Origin: Pyrinomonadaceae bacterium
GTDB lineage: Bacteria; Acidobacteriota; Blastocatellia; Pyrinomonadales; Pyrinomonadaceae
NCBI GenBank assembly: GCA_028284415.1
Contig: JANQRU010000007.1
Coordinates: 248,001-312,000 of the forward strand
Reading direction: 5' to 3'
Length of the DNA: 64,000 nt
Shown: in pieces, positions 41,404 through 49,796 of the stretch
How the letters are laid out: every line of letters begins with the position of its first letter
Numbering within the stretch: the first letter of the stretch is position 1
Notes under the pieces: model-generated
Told to the model about the DNA's origin: nothing
Database searches by the model: none
Seen by the model: only the letters and a program-made list of their open reading frames with translations
Made by a program: the position numbers and the translations under genes

Positions 41404-43347
41404 CTATTGATCGTGTTTTTCTTTAAATGATTCTCCGTTTGTTATTGTTTCTTTATCCTCATTAGTAATTTTGGCTCTATTTTCATCGTCTTTCTTCTGT
41501 TCATGTCCTTGCTCAGGTACTTGTTTGCTCTCAGAGCCATTTCCATTAGCTTTAGCTGCTTTGCTCTTAGAAGAGTAATCACGAAGTCTTGGCTCGATAC
41601 CTGAAATATCTACATCTTCATAAGAGAATACCGGTGATTCTTCGGAAAACTCAGCAATCGTTGTTTTCAACCATTCTTCATCATTCCTGTCAGGAAACTC
41701 AGGTTTATAATGAGCACCACGTGATTCATCACGGTTTAAAGCACCAAGCGTAATAACACGTGCAAGCTTTAACATATTTTGCAATTGACGTGCTTGCGGT
41801 AATGCCATGGTTGCCCATAAATTAGAATCGTTAATCGAAGCTTTCTCCAGGCGATCTTCAAGCTCAAGGATTTTTTCATCAGTTTCTTTCAATTTGTCAT
41901 TGTAGCGAATTACAGTTACGTTTTCCGTCATGATTTTGCCTAATTCTTCATGGATTTTGTACTGATTTTCTTTTCCTTCACGCTTAATTATAGAATCATT
42001 TATTTCTTGCTGACGCTTTAATTCAGCCGCATGGATTCCGTTTGTTTCTGAGCCATTACGTTCAACGTTGGTGGCATATTCAATTGCCGAAGGTGCAGCC
42101 ACAAAACCACCGTAAACACAAGAAAGTAGTGAATTTGCACCGAGCCTGTTTGCTCCGTGAATCGAATAATCACATTCACCTGCGGCTAACAATCCGGGAA
42201 CGTTTGTTCTTTGATCAAAATCAACCCACATACCGCCCATCGAATAATGAACGCCCGGGAAAATTCTCATCGGAACATACCGGGGATCATCACCGACGAA
42301 CATTTCGTAAATTTCAAGAATTGCTCCAAGTTTGCGTGTTAGAGTTTCGGCAGGAATGTGTGTTAAATCAAGATAAACCTGATTTTCACCATTTATTCCA
42401 TAGCCATCTAAACACGTTTGGAAAATCTCTCTTGTAGCAATGTCTCGCGGTACAAGATTTCCGTAAGCAGGATATTTTTCTTCAAGGAAATATAATCGTT
42501 CACCAGTTGGTATATCTTGTGGTTTGCGTGAATCGCCCGGGTTTCTTGGGACCCAAACTCTTCCGCCTTCACCGCGTGCTGATTCGGACATTAAACGGAG
42601 TTTGTCCTCTCCCGGAATTGATGTTGGGTGAACTTGAATAAATTCCCCGTTCGCATATTTTGCCCCTTGCTGATAGCAGGCTGAAACCGCACTTCCTGTA
42701 CAAACCTGTGAATTGGTTGACTTACCCCAAATGAGTCCCGGACCACCGGTTGCCATTATCACAGCGTCGGCAGCAAATGCTTTTAATTCAAGCGTCTGTA
42801 AGTTCATCGCAATCAAACCGCGACAAACCTGATGGTCATCCATAACAAGCGAAAGCATTTCCCAGCCCTCATACTTATTTACTTTACCTTCAGATTCGTA
42901 TCGTCTGACTTGCTCATCAAGTGCATATAGCAATTGCTGACCTGTCGAAGCTCCTGCAAAAGCAGTTCTATGATGAAGTGTTCCACCAAATCTACGAAAA
43001 TCCATCAAACCTTCTTTGGTTCGTGAAAAAGGAACTCCCATACGATCAAATAAATAAATGATCTCTGGTGCCATATCACACATTTTTTCGACAGGTGGCT
43101 GATTCGCTAAGAAATCTCCACCATAGACAGTATCGTCAAAATGTTTGTAGGGTGAATCGCCTTCACCTTTTGTGTTTACGGCTCCGTTTATTCCACCTTG
43201 GGCACAAACCGAGTGTGAACGCTTTACAGGAACCACTGAAAGTAAATCTACTTCATGTCCTGCTTCAGCTATCTTCATCGCAGCGGCAAGACCTGCCAGT
43301 CCACCACCAACTACCGCAATTTTAATTCCATTATTTGTTGTTGCCAT
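41404..43347 (-). CDS. sdhA: Succinate dehydrogenase flavoprotein subunit
   Basis: 647 aa. FAD-binding GGGLAGLAAAMKIAEAGHEV at the start, the covalent-FAD histidine region 'RSHSVCAQGGINGAVN', 'FRRFGGTLHHRTAFAG' and the catalytic 'EYATREIFQ'-type Arg region are seen (here as PRDIATREIFQTC), plus 'GLLAAGECDYSIHGANRLG'. It oxidises succinate to fumarate. The final 45 residues (Lys/Glu/Asn-rich, ending near KHDQ) form a non-conserved tail. It overlaps neither neighbour, with 9 bases to sdhB and 24 to sdhC. Confidence 0.96.
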   Translation of the reverse strand: MATTNNGIKIAVVGGGLAGLAAAMKIAEAGHEVDLLSVVPVKRSHSVCAQGGINGAVNTKGEGDSPYKHFDDTVYGGDFLANQPPVEKMCDMAPEIIYLFDRMGVPFSRTKEGLMDFRRFGGTLHHRTAFAGASTGQQLLYALDEQVRRYESEGKVNKYEGWEMLSLVMDDHQVCRGLIAMNLQTLELKAFAADAVIMATGGPGLIWGKSTNSQVCTGSAVSACYQQGAKYANGEFIQVHPTSIPGEDKLRLMSESARGEGGRVWVPRNPGDSRKPQDIPTGERLYFLEEKYPAYGNLVPRDIATREIFQTCLDGYGINGENQVYLDLTHIPAETLTRKLGAILEIYEMFVGDDPRYVPMRIFPGVHYSMGGMWVDFDQRTNVPGLLAAGECDYSIHGANRLGANSLLSCVYGGFVAAPSAIEYATNVERNGSETNGIHAAELKRQQEINDSIIKREGKENQYKIHEELGKIMTENVTVIRYNDKLKETDEKILELEDRLEKASINDSNLWATMALPQARQLQNMLKLARVITLGALNRDESRGAHYKPEFPDRNDEEWLKTTIAEFSEESPVFSYEDVDISGIEPRLRDYSSKSKAAKANGNGSESKQVPEQGHEQKKDDENRAKITNEDKETITNGESFKEKHDQ

Positions 43348-43371
43348 TTTTCCCTCTTGATAAATTCTTAC

Positions 43372-44094
43372 TTAAAATTCTCTGGTTTCGACTACCTTTG
43401 TTTTACTTGCATCTTCACATAGGACTTGTGGTAACAATCCGCATGGTCTGACAAACGAAAATGCTGCATTTGTTCCGACAGCAAATAATCCGATCGCAAC
43501 CGCCGCCGATGTATATAAAGCAAATTTCTGAGCTTTTTCACCAATCACCAGTCCCCAATCAACTGCAAAAAGGAATAACCCATATCCTAAATGCCATGCT
43601 GTTGCGGCAATTCCCAAAATGTAAAAGACCAATACCCAGACAGTTTGAAAATCAGCCGCTACAATTGCAAATGCTTTATCTGCATTACCCGCTACTGCTA
43701 CATCAGTTAAACCGAAACTTCCAAATAATCCCCATCGGAAATGTAGTAAGTGAAAGAGCAAGAAGACAAATAGGAATACTCCGGTTGCTCTCTGAAAGAA
43801 GTAAAGCCAGTTTCTGCCATATCCATAGCTAAGGACATTTGAACGAGATTCGGCAGAAATAAAAATTCCATATACTGAATGGAACAAAAGCGGTATGAAT
43901 ATGCCAAAAATTTCTATAAACAGCAGAAATGGCAAATAATGTATGTCAGCGACCGCTTTGTTAAATATCTCTTCTCCGTTCATTGCTTTTGAATTCGTGA
44001 ACATATGAACAAAAAAGAAAAGTCCCAGCGGAACAATACCTGTTAATTGATGTAGTTTTCTAAGCAGAAATGTTCTGCTCATTTTTATAGCCAT
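43372..44094 (-). CDS. sdhC: Succinate dehydrogenase cytochrome b558 subunit
   Basis: 240 aa with five hydrophobic helices, the single-polypeptide diheme type (as in Bacillus). It begins 'FLLRKLHQLTGIVPLGLFFFVHMFTN' with heme-ligand histidines, and further His occur in 'LLFHSVYGIF', 'FLLFHLLHFRWG' and 'TAWHLGYGL'. It anchors SdhAB to the membrane and transfers electrons to quinone. First gene of the operon; a 274-base divergent region separates it from a LysR gene. Confidence 0.93.
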   Translation of the reverse strand: MAIKMSRTFLLRKLHQLTGIVPLGLFFFVHMFTNSKAMNGEEIFNKAVADIHYLPFLLFIEIFGIFIPLLFHSVYGIFISAESRSNVLSYGYGRNWLYFFQRATGVFLFVFLLFHLLHFRWGLFGSFGLTDVAVAGNADKAFAIVAADFQTVWVLVFYILGIAATAWHLGYGLFLFAVDWGLVIGEKAQKFALYTSAAVAIGLFAVGTNAAFSFVRPCGLLPQVLCEDASKTKVVETREF

Positions 44095-44299
44095 TCGATA
44101 GCCTCACTAAAATGTTTTTTGGTAATAAAATACTGCGGATTGAAAACATTATAACTTAAGTTTGAATATTCCTAAACAAAATATATTTATATCCCCTACT
44201 AAAGCTCAACATCATCGTAAATAGTAATTATTACACTTTTACTTGATTAGATAAAATGAATTCTTTTCCACAATAGAAGTAGAAAAGCTAATAACCCGC

Positions 44300-44328
44300 T
44301 TGACACCTTTTTGCTTATAAAATATTGT
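44300..44328 (+). promoter_or_regulatory. Sigma70 promoter of the LysR gene at 44369
   Basis: TTGACA (44300-44305), 17-base spacer, TATTGT (44323-44328), 40 bases upstream of the start codon. The rest of the 274-base sdhC-lysR gap is AT-rich; no sdh promoter could be picked with confidence. Confidence 0.65.
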
Positions 44329-44368
44329 AAACTATTAGAGAGAAGATTTTTAGAATTACTTATAACTT

Positions 44369-45253
44369 ATGCACATTGAGACATTGAAAGTATTTTGCGA
44401 TTTGGTTGAAATGCAGAGTTTTTCTCTTGCGGCAGAACGCAATTTTGTAACCCAATCAGCTGTAAGTCAGCAGATTAGAACCTTAGAAGACAAATTCAAA
44501 AGACGTTTAATTGAGAGAGTTCGCGGACGAAGGGATGTTCGTTTAACACCTTCGGGCGAAGTCTTTTATGAAGAAAGCAAAAAAGTTTTAGATGCTTATG
44601 ACCAGCTGAATGAAAATATGAACAGGCTGGTTGGCAGAATTACAGGCGTTGTTAAAGTAGCAACTGTTTACAGCGTAGGTCTTCACGAACTGCCTCCGAA
44701 GGTTCGTGAATTTATGTTTAAATTTCCATCCGCAAAAATTGATTTGGAATACTCTCGAACAACTCGAGTTGTCCGAGATGTTTTGAAAGGTCATGTAGAA
44801 ATAGGAGTCGTTGCATTCCCCGAACAGAGACGCGGACTGACGATCGTCCCCACTGCAAGCGATAAACTCGTTTTAATTTGCCCACCGGATCACAAGCTTG
44901 CCAAGAAAAAATCAGTAAAGGTTACAGAGCTTAAGGGTGAGAATTTTGTGTTGTTTGAAAGAGATATTCCGACACGAAAAGCAACCGACAAGATACTCAA
45001 ATCATATGGAGTAAGTGTTCAAAAGGTTGCTGAATTCGATAATATTGAAACTATCAAACGAGCAGTCGAAGTTGGTTTTGGATTAGCGATTGTTCCACAA
45101 CCAAGCGTTATGGACGAAGAAAAAAATGGTCAACTTTCCGTTGTTAAATTTAAAGAAAAAGATTGGGATCGTCCGGTTGGAGTCATTTACCGCAGTGATC
45201 GAGAATTATCACTCTCAGCTAAAAAATTTGTACAACTTTTAGAAGATAAATAA
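44369..45253 (+). CDS. LysR family transcriptional regulator, divergent from sdhCAB
   Basis: 294 aa. N-terminal helix-turn-helix 'METLKVFCDLVEMQSFSLAA' region (actual start MHIETLKVF) with 'NFVTQSAVSQQIRTLEDKF', then the substrate-binding domain (VKVATVYSVGLHELPP; EIGVVAFPEQRRGL; VGFGLAIVPQPSV). The family (CbbR/CysB-like lineage) usually regulates the divergent neighbour, so control of sdhCAB is a testable inference. Ends before two hairpins. Confidence 0.87.
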   Translation: MHIETLKVFCDLVEMQSFSLAAERNFVTQSAVSQQIRTLEDKFKRRLIERVRGRRDVRLTPSGEVFYEESKKVLDAYDQLNENMNRLVGRITGVVKVATVYSVGLHELPPKVREFMFKFPSAKIDLEYSRTTRVVRDVLKGHVEIGVVAFPEQRRGLTIVPTASDKLVLICPPDHKLAKKKSVKVTELKGENFVLFERDIPTRKATDKILKSYGVSVQKVAEFDNIETIKRAVEVGFGLAIVPQPSVMDEEKNGQLSVVKFKEKDWDRPVGVIYRSDRELSLSAKKFVQLLEDK

Positions 45254-45274
45254 TCATTAGGACAAATCAAAAAC

Positions 45275-45355
45275 TACCAAACTAATCAATTAATTGACAT
45301 ACCCGAATTAGTTTGGTAATTTGCATTTCATACGAAAGAAAAATTCGTATTTTTC
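45275..45355 (+). terminator. Double hairpin after the LysR gene
   Basis: First, TACCAAACTAAT (45275-45286) pairs with ATTAGTTTGGTA (45307-45318). Second, ATACGAA (45330) pairs with TTCGTAT (to 45350) and is followed by TTTT, a better terminator. The downstream gene starts at 45388, so its promoter may overlap. Confidence 0.65.
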
Positions 45356-45387
45356 CCTCCCGTAAAAGCAATTTTTTCATATCAGAC

Positions 45388-45786
45388 ATGAGTATTATTG
45401 ACGATAGATTTAGTAGCTCGGATTTCGAGTTAAACTTTGAATATCTAACCGAGTTTTTGTACACATATGTTGGCAAAGGTTACGACAGTTTAGAAGTAAG
45501 CAAAAGCTACTGGTTTAGAGCTCTGGAAGAGTGTAAATCAAAAAACTATGAAAAACTTCTGATAGAGGAAGACTTAGAAGGAAATCTATCTACGAATGAG
45601 TCATATCAACTCTCAGTTTTGTTGGCTGAATCAGAATATAAAGATATTCTAGTCGCTTTTGTTGACACCCACATCGAACATCAAGATTTAAACAGGTTTG
45701 GCGAATTGATTGTTACGAATCGGGGAGCGAGAATAAAAGTCTTTAATGATAAAAAAGAAGCCAAAGAATGGCTTCTTTCAAACTAG
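45388..45786 (+). CDS. SpoIIAA-like STAS-fold protein
   Basis: 132 aa from the ATG at 45388; a longer frame from 45313 runs through the terminator hairpin and lacks support. The C-terminal part (VDTHIEHQDLNRFGELIVTN, then RGARIKVFNDKKEAKEWL) matches the pattern of SpoIIAA-like/DUF3478 proteins, in which a STAS-like fold ends in a GxxxKxFxxxxxAxxWL helix. Probably a protein-interaction or lipid-binding module. It converges with the HD-GYP gene with a four-base overlap at their ends. Confidence 0.65.
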   Translation: MSIIDDRFSSSDFELNFEYLTEFLYTYVGKGYDSLEVSKSYWFRALEECKSKNYEKLLIEEDLEGNLSTNESYQLSVLLAESEYKDILVAFVDTHIEHQDLNRFGELIVTNRGARIKVFNDKKEAKEWLLSN

Positions 45787-47048
45787 TGCGATGCGACGAA
45801 AGTTAATGAAGATGTAGCATCCATCCCATTTAATGCCTGTTTAAGTAAAGGAACTATTCCTTCAGCTTCCATATACTCTCTTCCAAGTAAACGTCTAAAC
45901 TGTCTGTTTTTACTTTCACCTGTTAATTCTTTCAACATTCCATTGCAAAAAGCAGTTACAAGTTCGGGAGCAAATTGTTTTCCTGCATTTCGTCTCAAAT
46001 CCTCAATAACTTCATTCGCAGGGCGACGACGCTTGTATGGACGATCAGTTGTCATTGCATCGAAAGAATCTGCCAAATTAACAATTTTAGCAATGTATGG
46101 AATTTCATTATCTTTCAACCCATCTGGATAACCGCGTCCATCAAGTCTTTCATGATGGTATTTTGCAGCAAGTGGAACATCCGTGTATGGATGATGAATG
46201 GGTGAAAGAATTTCAAATCCAACCGCAGGATGTTTGTTTAGTTCAGCTGATTCCTTGGCATTTATGCGATAAGGAGCATTAATAATATTTCTCTCGACGG
46301 TTAATTTCCCCACATCGTGTAAATATCCTGCGACAGCAACACCTTCTATTTCTTCATCGCTCCAACCTAATTCTTGAGCAATGATTTCTGAATACTTGCC
46401 AACACGAACTGAATGACCTTCTGTATATTTATCTTTGCAATCGATAGCAGTTGCAAAAGCCTTGACCGTATCCTGATACGTCATACGCATATCTTCGTAA
46501 AGTTTGCGGTTCTCTTCTGCACGTCGAGCTAATTCCGCCATTAGATTTCGCTGATGAATCCCGACACCGATATGTCTTGCCATAGCCTGAATTATTGCTT
46601 TATCAGAAGAATTAAAGTGCTCGCCACTTGCTTTTTCTCCTAAGAAAACCATTCCAACCAACTCATCGCGGACAATAAGTGGCATAATTAATTCAATGTT
46701 TTTTCGCTCAAGTATTCGTTGATAACGCTGGAAAAAAGCAAGCATTTTAGCCTGGCTTATTTCAATGTCACTCATTCCGGTATTTAAGAATTCTCTCTCA
46801 TCCGACATTTCCAGAGATGCACTCAAAGGAAAGTCATCGCCAAGTCCACGAACTGCTAGGAAATTTAATTCGTGTCCGAAACGCGAATATCTTGCAACAC
46901 CTCCACGCATAATCGCCAGAGAACCAAGCAATAAATGCAGAGATGTATGAATCATCTCCTGAAAATTATTTTTATGAGCTACTTCTTGACCAATATCAGC
47001 CAAAGCAGAAAATGTATGGACTAATTTTTGTTGTTGTGTTGTAGGCAT
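45783..47048 (-). CDS. GAF and HD-GYP domain phosphodiesterase
   Basis: 421 aa. Residues 1-165 form a GAF-like sensor ('LALHRGGVARYSRFGHELNF'-type region, here LAIMRGGVARYSRFG). Residues 195-380 form an HD-GYP domain: 'HSVRVGKYSEIIAQELG', HD in GYLHDVGKL, 'HPAVGFEIL', HH in YHHERLDGRGYPDGL (GYP intact) and 'NLADSFDAMT'. HD-GYP enzymes hydrolyse c-di-GMP to GMP or pGpG. It is last in a run of four minus-strand signalling genes. Confidence 0.9.
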   Translation of the reverse strand: MPTTQQQKLVHTFSALADIGQEVAHKNNFQEMIHTSLHLLLGSLAIMRGGVARYSRFGHELNFLAVRGLGDDFPLSASLEMSDEREFLNTGMSDIEISQAKMLAFFQRYQRILERKNIELIMPLIVRDELVGMVFLGEKASGEHFNSSDKAIIQAMARHIGVGIHQRNLMAELARRAEENRKLYEDMRMTYQDTVKAFATAIDCKDKYTEGHSVRVGKYSEIIAQELGWSDEEIEGVAVAGYLHDVGKLTVERNIINAPYRINAKESAELNKHPAVGFEILSPIHHPYTDVPLAAKYHHERLDGRGYPDGLKDNEIPYIAKIVNLADSFDAMTTDRPYKRRRPANEVIEDLRRNAGKQFAPELVTAFCNGMLKELTGESKNRQFRRLLGREYMEAEGIVPLLKQALNGMDATSSLTFVASH

Positions 47049-47108
47049 TTTTTTGGAGTGTGAAAATAAAATCTAATTGCATTAGGGAGTTGAAGCAAGA
47101 TTTATTTT

Positions 47109-47426
47109 CTATTCTTGAATTTTAACGTGGTTGGTTAGTCCGAGCATTTCGAAGAGTTGCTCGGTGTCTTCATTAACTTCTGAAAAGATTACCTCTGTTC
47201 CATTATTTGAAGCTGCATCAATCACACCAAGCAAAATAGAAACGCCGATGCTATTCACAATTTCGGTATCTTTGAAATTAACTACCAAAGTCGTACAACC
47301 AGCATCTATCTGACGTTTACATTCTCGCTCAATTTTTTCACCGCTGATTTTGTTCAGATAATCACTGGCAAAAACTGTAGCGATTTCTCCTTCAGAACGA
47401 ACAGGTATGTCTAGGTTAGTGTTCAC
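47109..47426 (-). CDS. STAS domain anti-sigma factor antagonist
   Basis: 105 aa, single STAS domain. It has strands 'NLDIPVRSEGEIATVFASD' and 'CTTLVVNFKDTEIVNSIGVSILLGVIDAA', with the phosphorylatable serine in NSIGVS. Such proteins bind and release anti-sigma kinases according to their phosphorylation. The next gene upstream encodes an HATPase domain of the RsbW type, a likely partner. Confidence 0.85.
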   Translation of the reverse strand: MNTNLDIPVRSEGEIATVFASDYLNKISGEKIERECKRQIDAGCTTLVVNFKDTEIVNSIGVSILLGVIDAASNNGTEVIFSEVNEDTEQLFEMLGLTNHVKIQE

Positions 47427-47576
47427 AGTCTAAATTTTGTATTGAATTTGAATTAAATGTCTAGAGAAAAATCGGAAGAAAAAATAATTTGTAGCTAAGG
47501 GGCAATCAAATATTCTCTAAACAACTCTTTAGATTACAAAAGCTAAAGTAATACTTTAAGAAAAGTTTGTCAACCC

Positions 47577-49796
47577 TTATTTTGTAAGGTTTTTAACCAT
47601 TGAGATTTTTGTACCGTCATCTACCTGTTCAAATTTAACATCATCCATGAGAGTTTTCATCAGTTTCAACCCCCATCCGCGCCTTCCTTCATTGGGAACT
47701 ATCTCCTTTATTTCCTTACCTTTAAAGCGTAAACCGCGGTTTGAAATTGTGATTACAAGTTTGTCATCTTGAACTTGGAATTTTTGATAAATTTTACGGT
47801 CAGGGCTGTGAGAATGTTCATTTGCATTTATAAAAGCTTCCACTAAAGCTGTTTTAATTTGGTTAATTGCTTTTGGTTCAAATGAATGACGACGGGCTAT
47901 TTCTTCGACAGCATGAGCGGCGATGAGTTCGGTATCTTCGCCCATCGGAACAACCATTTCATATTCATTAGGATTAGAGTTCTCGTTGATTATGTCTTCA
48001 ACATCCAAGTATTTTGCCAAAAGTTCAACTTGTTTGCGACTTGATCCGATTGCTCTTCTTGAGCGTAAAACTTCTATTGCTTCATCCTCAAAACCCTCAG
48101 GCGAAATAAGCCAAAGACGATAATTTTCAAAACCACACATAATTGCAACCATTTCTAAACGGTCACACCAGAATGTAGCCAAATCGGCTTTTGCTTCTAG
48201 TTTGGAATCAACTTCTGCTGCGATCCAAACAATTTCGTCTTCGTCCTTATAACTGGCAGATTCAAAACCTAAAGCTACAGCAGAACGTTCTTTTTCGGTA
48301 AGTTTATTAATTGGTGAATATAGCGAAACGGTATTTGCTGTATAAACTATCTGTGGCAATTGAGTTGTTTCGGCTTCTTTTTTTGCGTCACTAAGAATTT
48401 CTTCAGAGTCCTTACCTTTATGTAAATCTTTGTAAACATTGTAGTAAAGCAAACTAATCGGAATCTCTTGGCAATCAAAGACTGAAAGTAATTCCCGAAG
48501 ACCAATGGCAGTTTTTTTGCGGTAGAATTTAGCCATTATTTCCGGTGCTCTTTTGAGAAATCCGGTCAACGATTCTCCAACGACTAAAGCACGTGAGTCT
48601 GCTCTAAGTTCTAATCTAAAACGTTTTGTGATGTAATCATTCAGAACTTCATCATTAACATTGGCTCCGATCATATTTGAAGTTAAATGAACAATTTCGT
48701 TTGAATTGAATAGTCTCATTGACTGATAAAACTTTGGCTTAACAAGTTCAATGTGTTTTTGCCACGATTCGATCGGAACTTTTTCTTTTTCAACAGTCAG
48801 AGAATTGTATAAAAGGCTGACAATTTGTTTTTGAATTTCTACGTTATCTGTAACTTCATTAAAAATAGAATCGTAATAAGCCTTTATTTTTCCGCCAAAA
48901 ATTGACTCAGCGTAAACTTGTTCTACTTTCTGAAACGTATCCAGATCGGTTTCTTTTTCTTCGGCTGAGTTAAAGATAGCTTTAATTAATGAAATATTTC
49001 CTCTGAACTGTAGAGCTATTAAATCTCTTGTCTGCTCATTTATATTTATATCTTTCTGCGTAGCAAGATTTTCGGCTAAAAGTCCGCTATCTGTGAAGGA
49101 GAGCGGTTTGATCTCAAGATTTTCAGCTCTATTTATTTTCGTGTTACCTGTCTGCGTTGCTGAAAAGATAAAACGTCTCTTTCCGGCAAAAACAAAAGGC
49201 ATTTTCGAACGACTAAAGATCTCTTTTATTTCTTCGATTAAATCAGTTTCTCCCGTCAGATAACTTATGTCTTCGAGGTTATCAAGCATGACAAATGCAT
49301 TCGCATCTTGGCTTGCGGCTCTAAGTGTCGAACTAAAAGCGTTTCTGACAAATGCACTTTCATTGTTAAGTTCGCTCTCTCTTGAACAGGCTGTTATTAA
49401 ACGATCAATCCAATGTCCGTCTGAAGGAATCGCAAGTTCAGAAATCTCACATATATCTGGCGAAGCATCTAAAATCTTTGTGTCGTTTCGGCGAAAAGCG
49501 ACCGTTTGTTTTAGAAATGTTTGTAAAAATCTGACAGCAGCATCTTTGATGTTCTTGTCGCTTTTCTTAAATTCAAAATAAACCGGAATTATTTTATCTT
49601 GCTCATAAAATAATTGGTCGTAAACTTGTTTTAATAATTCAGATAAACCAACCCCCGGCGCGGTATAACACAACATAGCCTTCGATTCAGATTCACTTTT
49701 TGCATGGCGTAAAATCGAATCAAATTCTTCGGTTCGCCCAATAAAATTCTCGGGTTTGATTTTTGCTAGAATTCGTTTTTTTTCTGAATTATCCAT
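47577..49796 (-). CDS. STAND/AAA-like protein fused to an RsbW-type HATPase domain
   Basis: 739 aa. Residues 15-330 resemble a STAND/AAA ATPase module (NFIGRTEEFDSIL start), but the Walker A site reads APGVGLSELL with Leu51 where Lys is expected; a Walker B-like VMLDNLED is present. A helical middle follows. The C-terminal 130 residues form a GHKL ATPase of the anti-sigma kinase type: N-box VEAFINANEHSHSP and G-box GRRGWGLKLM. It abuts the PocR-GGDEF gene and precedes the STAS gene, so it is probably a switch kinase with a large regulatory front end. Confidence 0.8.
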   Translation of the reverse strand: MDNSEKKRILAKIKPENFIGRTEEFDSILRHAKSESESKAMLCYTAPGVGLSELLKQVYDQLFYEQDKIIPVYFEFKKSDKNIKDAAVRFLQTFLKQTVAFRRNDTKILDASPDICEISELAIPSDGHWIDRLITACSRESELNNESAFVRNAFSSTLRAASQDANAFVMLDNLEDISYLTGETDLIEEIKEIFSRSKMPFVFAGKRRFIFSATQTGNTKINRAENLEIKPLSFTDSGLLAENLATQKDININEQTRDLIALQFRGNISLIKAIFNSAEEKETDLDTFQKVEQVYAESIFGGKIKAYYDSIFNEVTDNVEIQKQIVSLLYNSLTVEKEKVPIESWQKHIELVKPKFYQSMRLFNSNEIVHLTSNMIGANVNDEVLNDYITKRFRLELRADSRALVVGESLTGFLKRAPEIMAKFYRKKTAIGLRELLSVFDCQEIPISLLYYNVYKDLHKGKDSEEILSDAKKEAETTQLPQIVYTANTVSLYSPINKLTEKERSAVALGFESASYKDEDEIVWIAAEVDSKLEAKADLATFWCDRLEMVAIMCGFENYRLWLISPEGFEDEAIEVLRSRRAIGSSRKQVELLAKYLDVEDIINENSNPNEYEMVVPMGEDTELIAAHAVEEIARRHSFEPKAINQIKTALVEAFINANEHSHSPDRKIYQKFQVQDDKLVITISNRGLRFKGKEIKEIVPNEGRRGWGLKLMKTLMDDVKFEQVDDGTKISMVKNLTK

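Noticed and set aside
45313-45387. Longer N-terminus of the SpoIIAA-like protein
   Set aside because: It would read through two terminator hairpins; the ATG at 45388 starts a normal-length protein.
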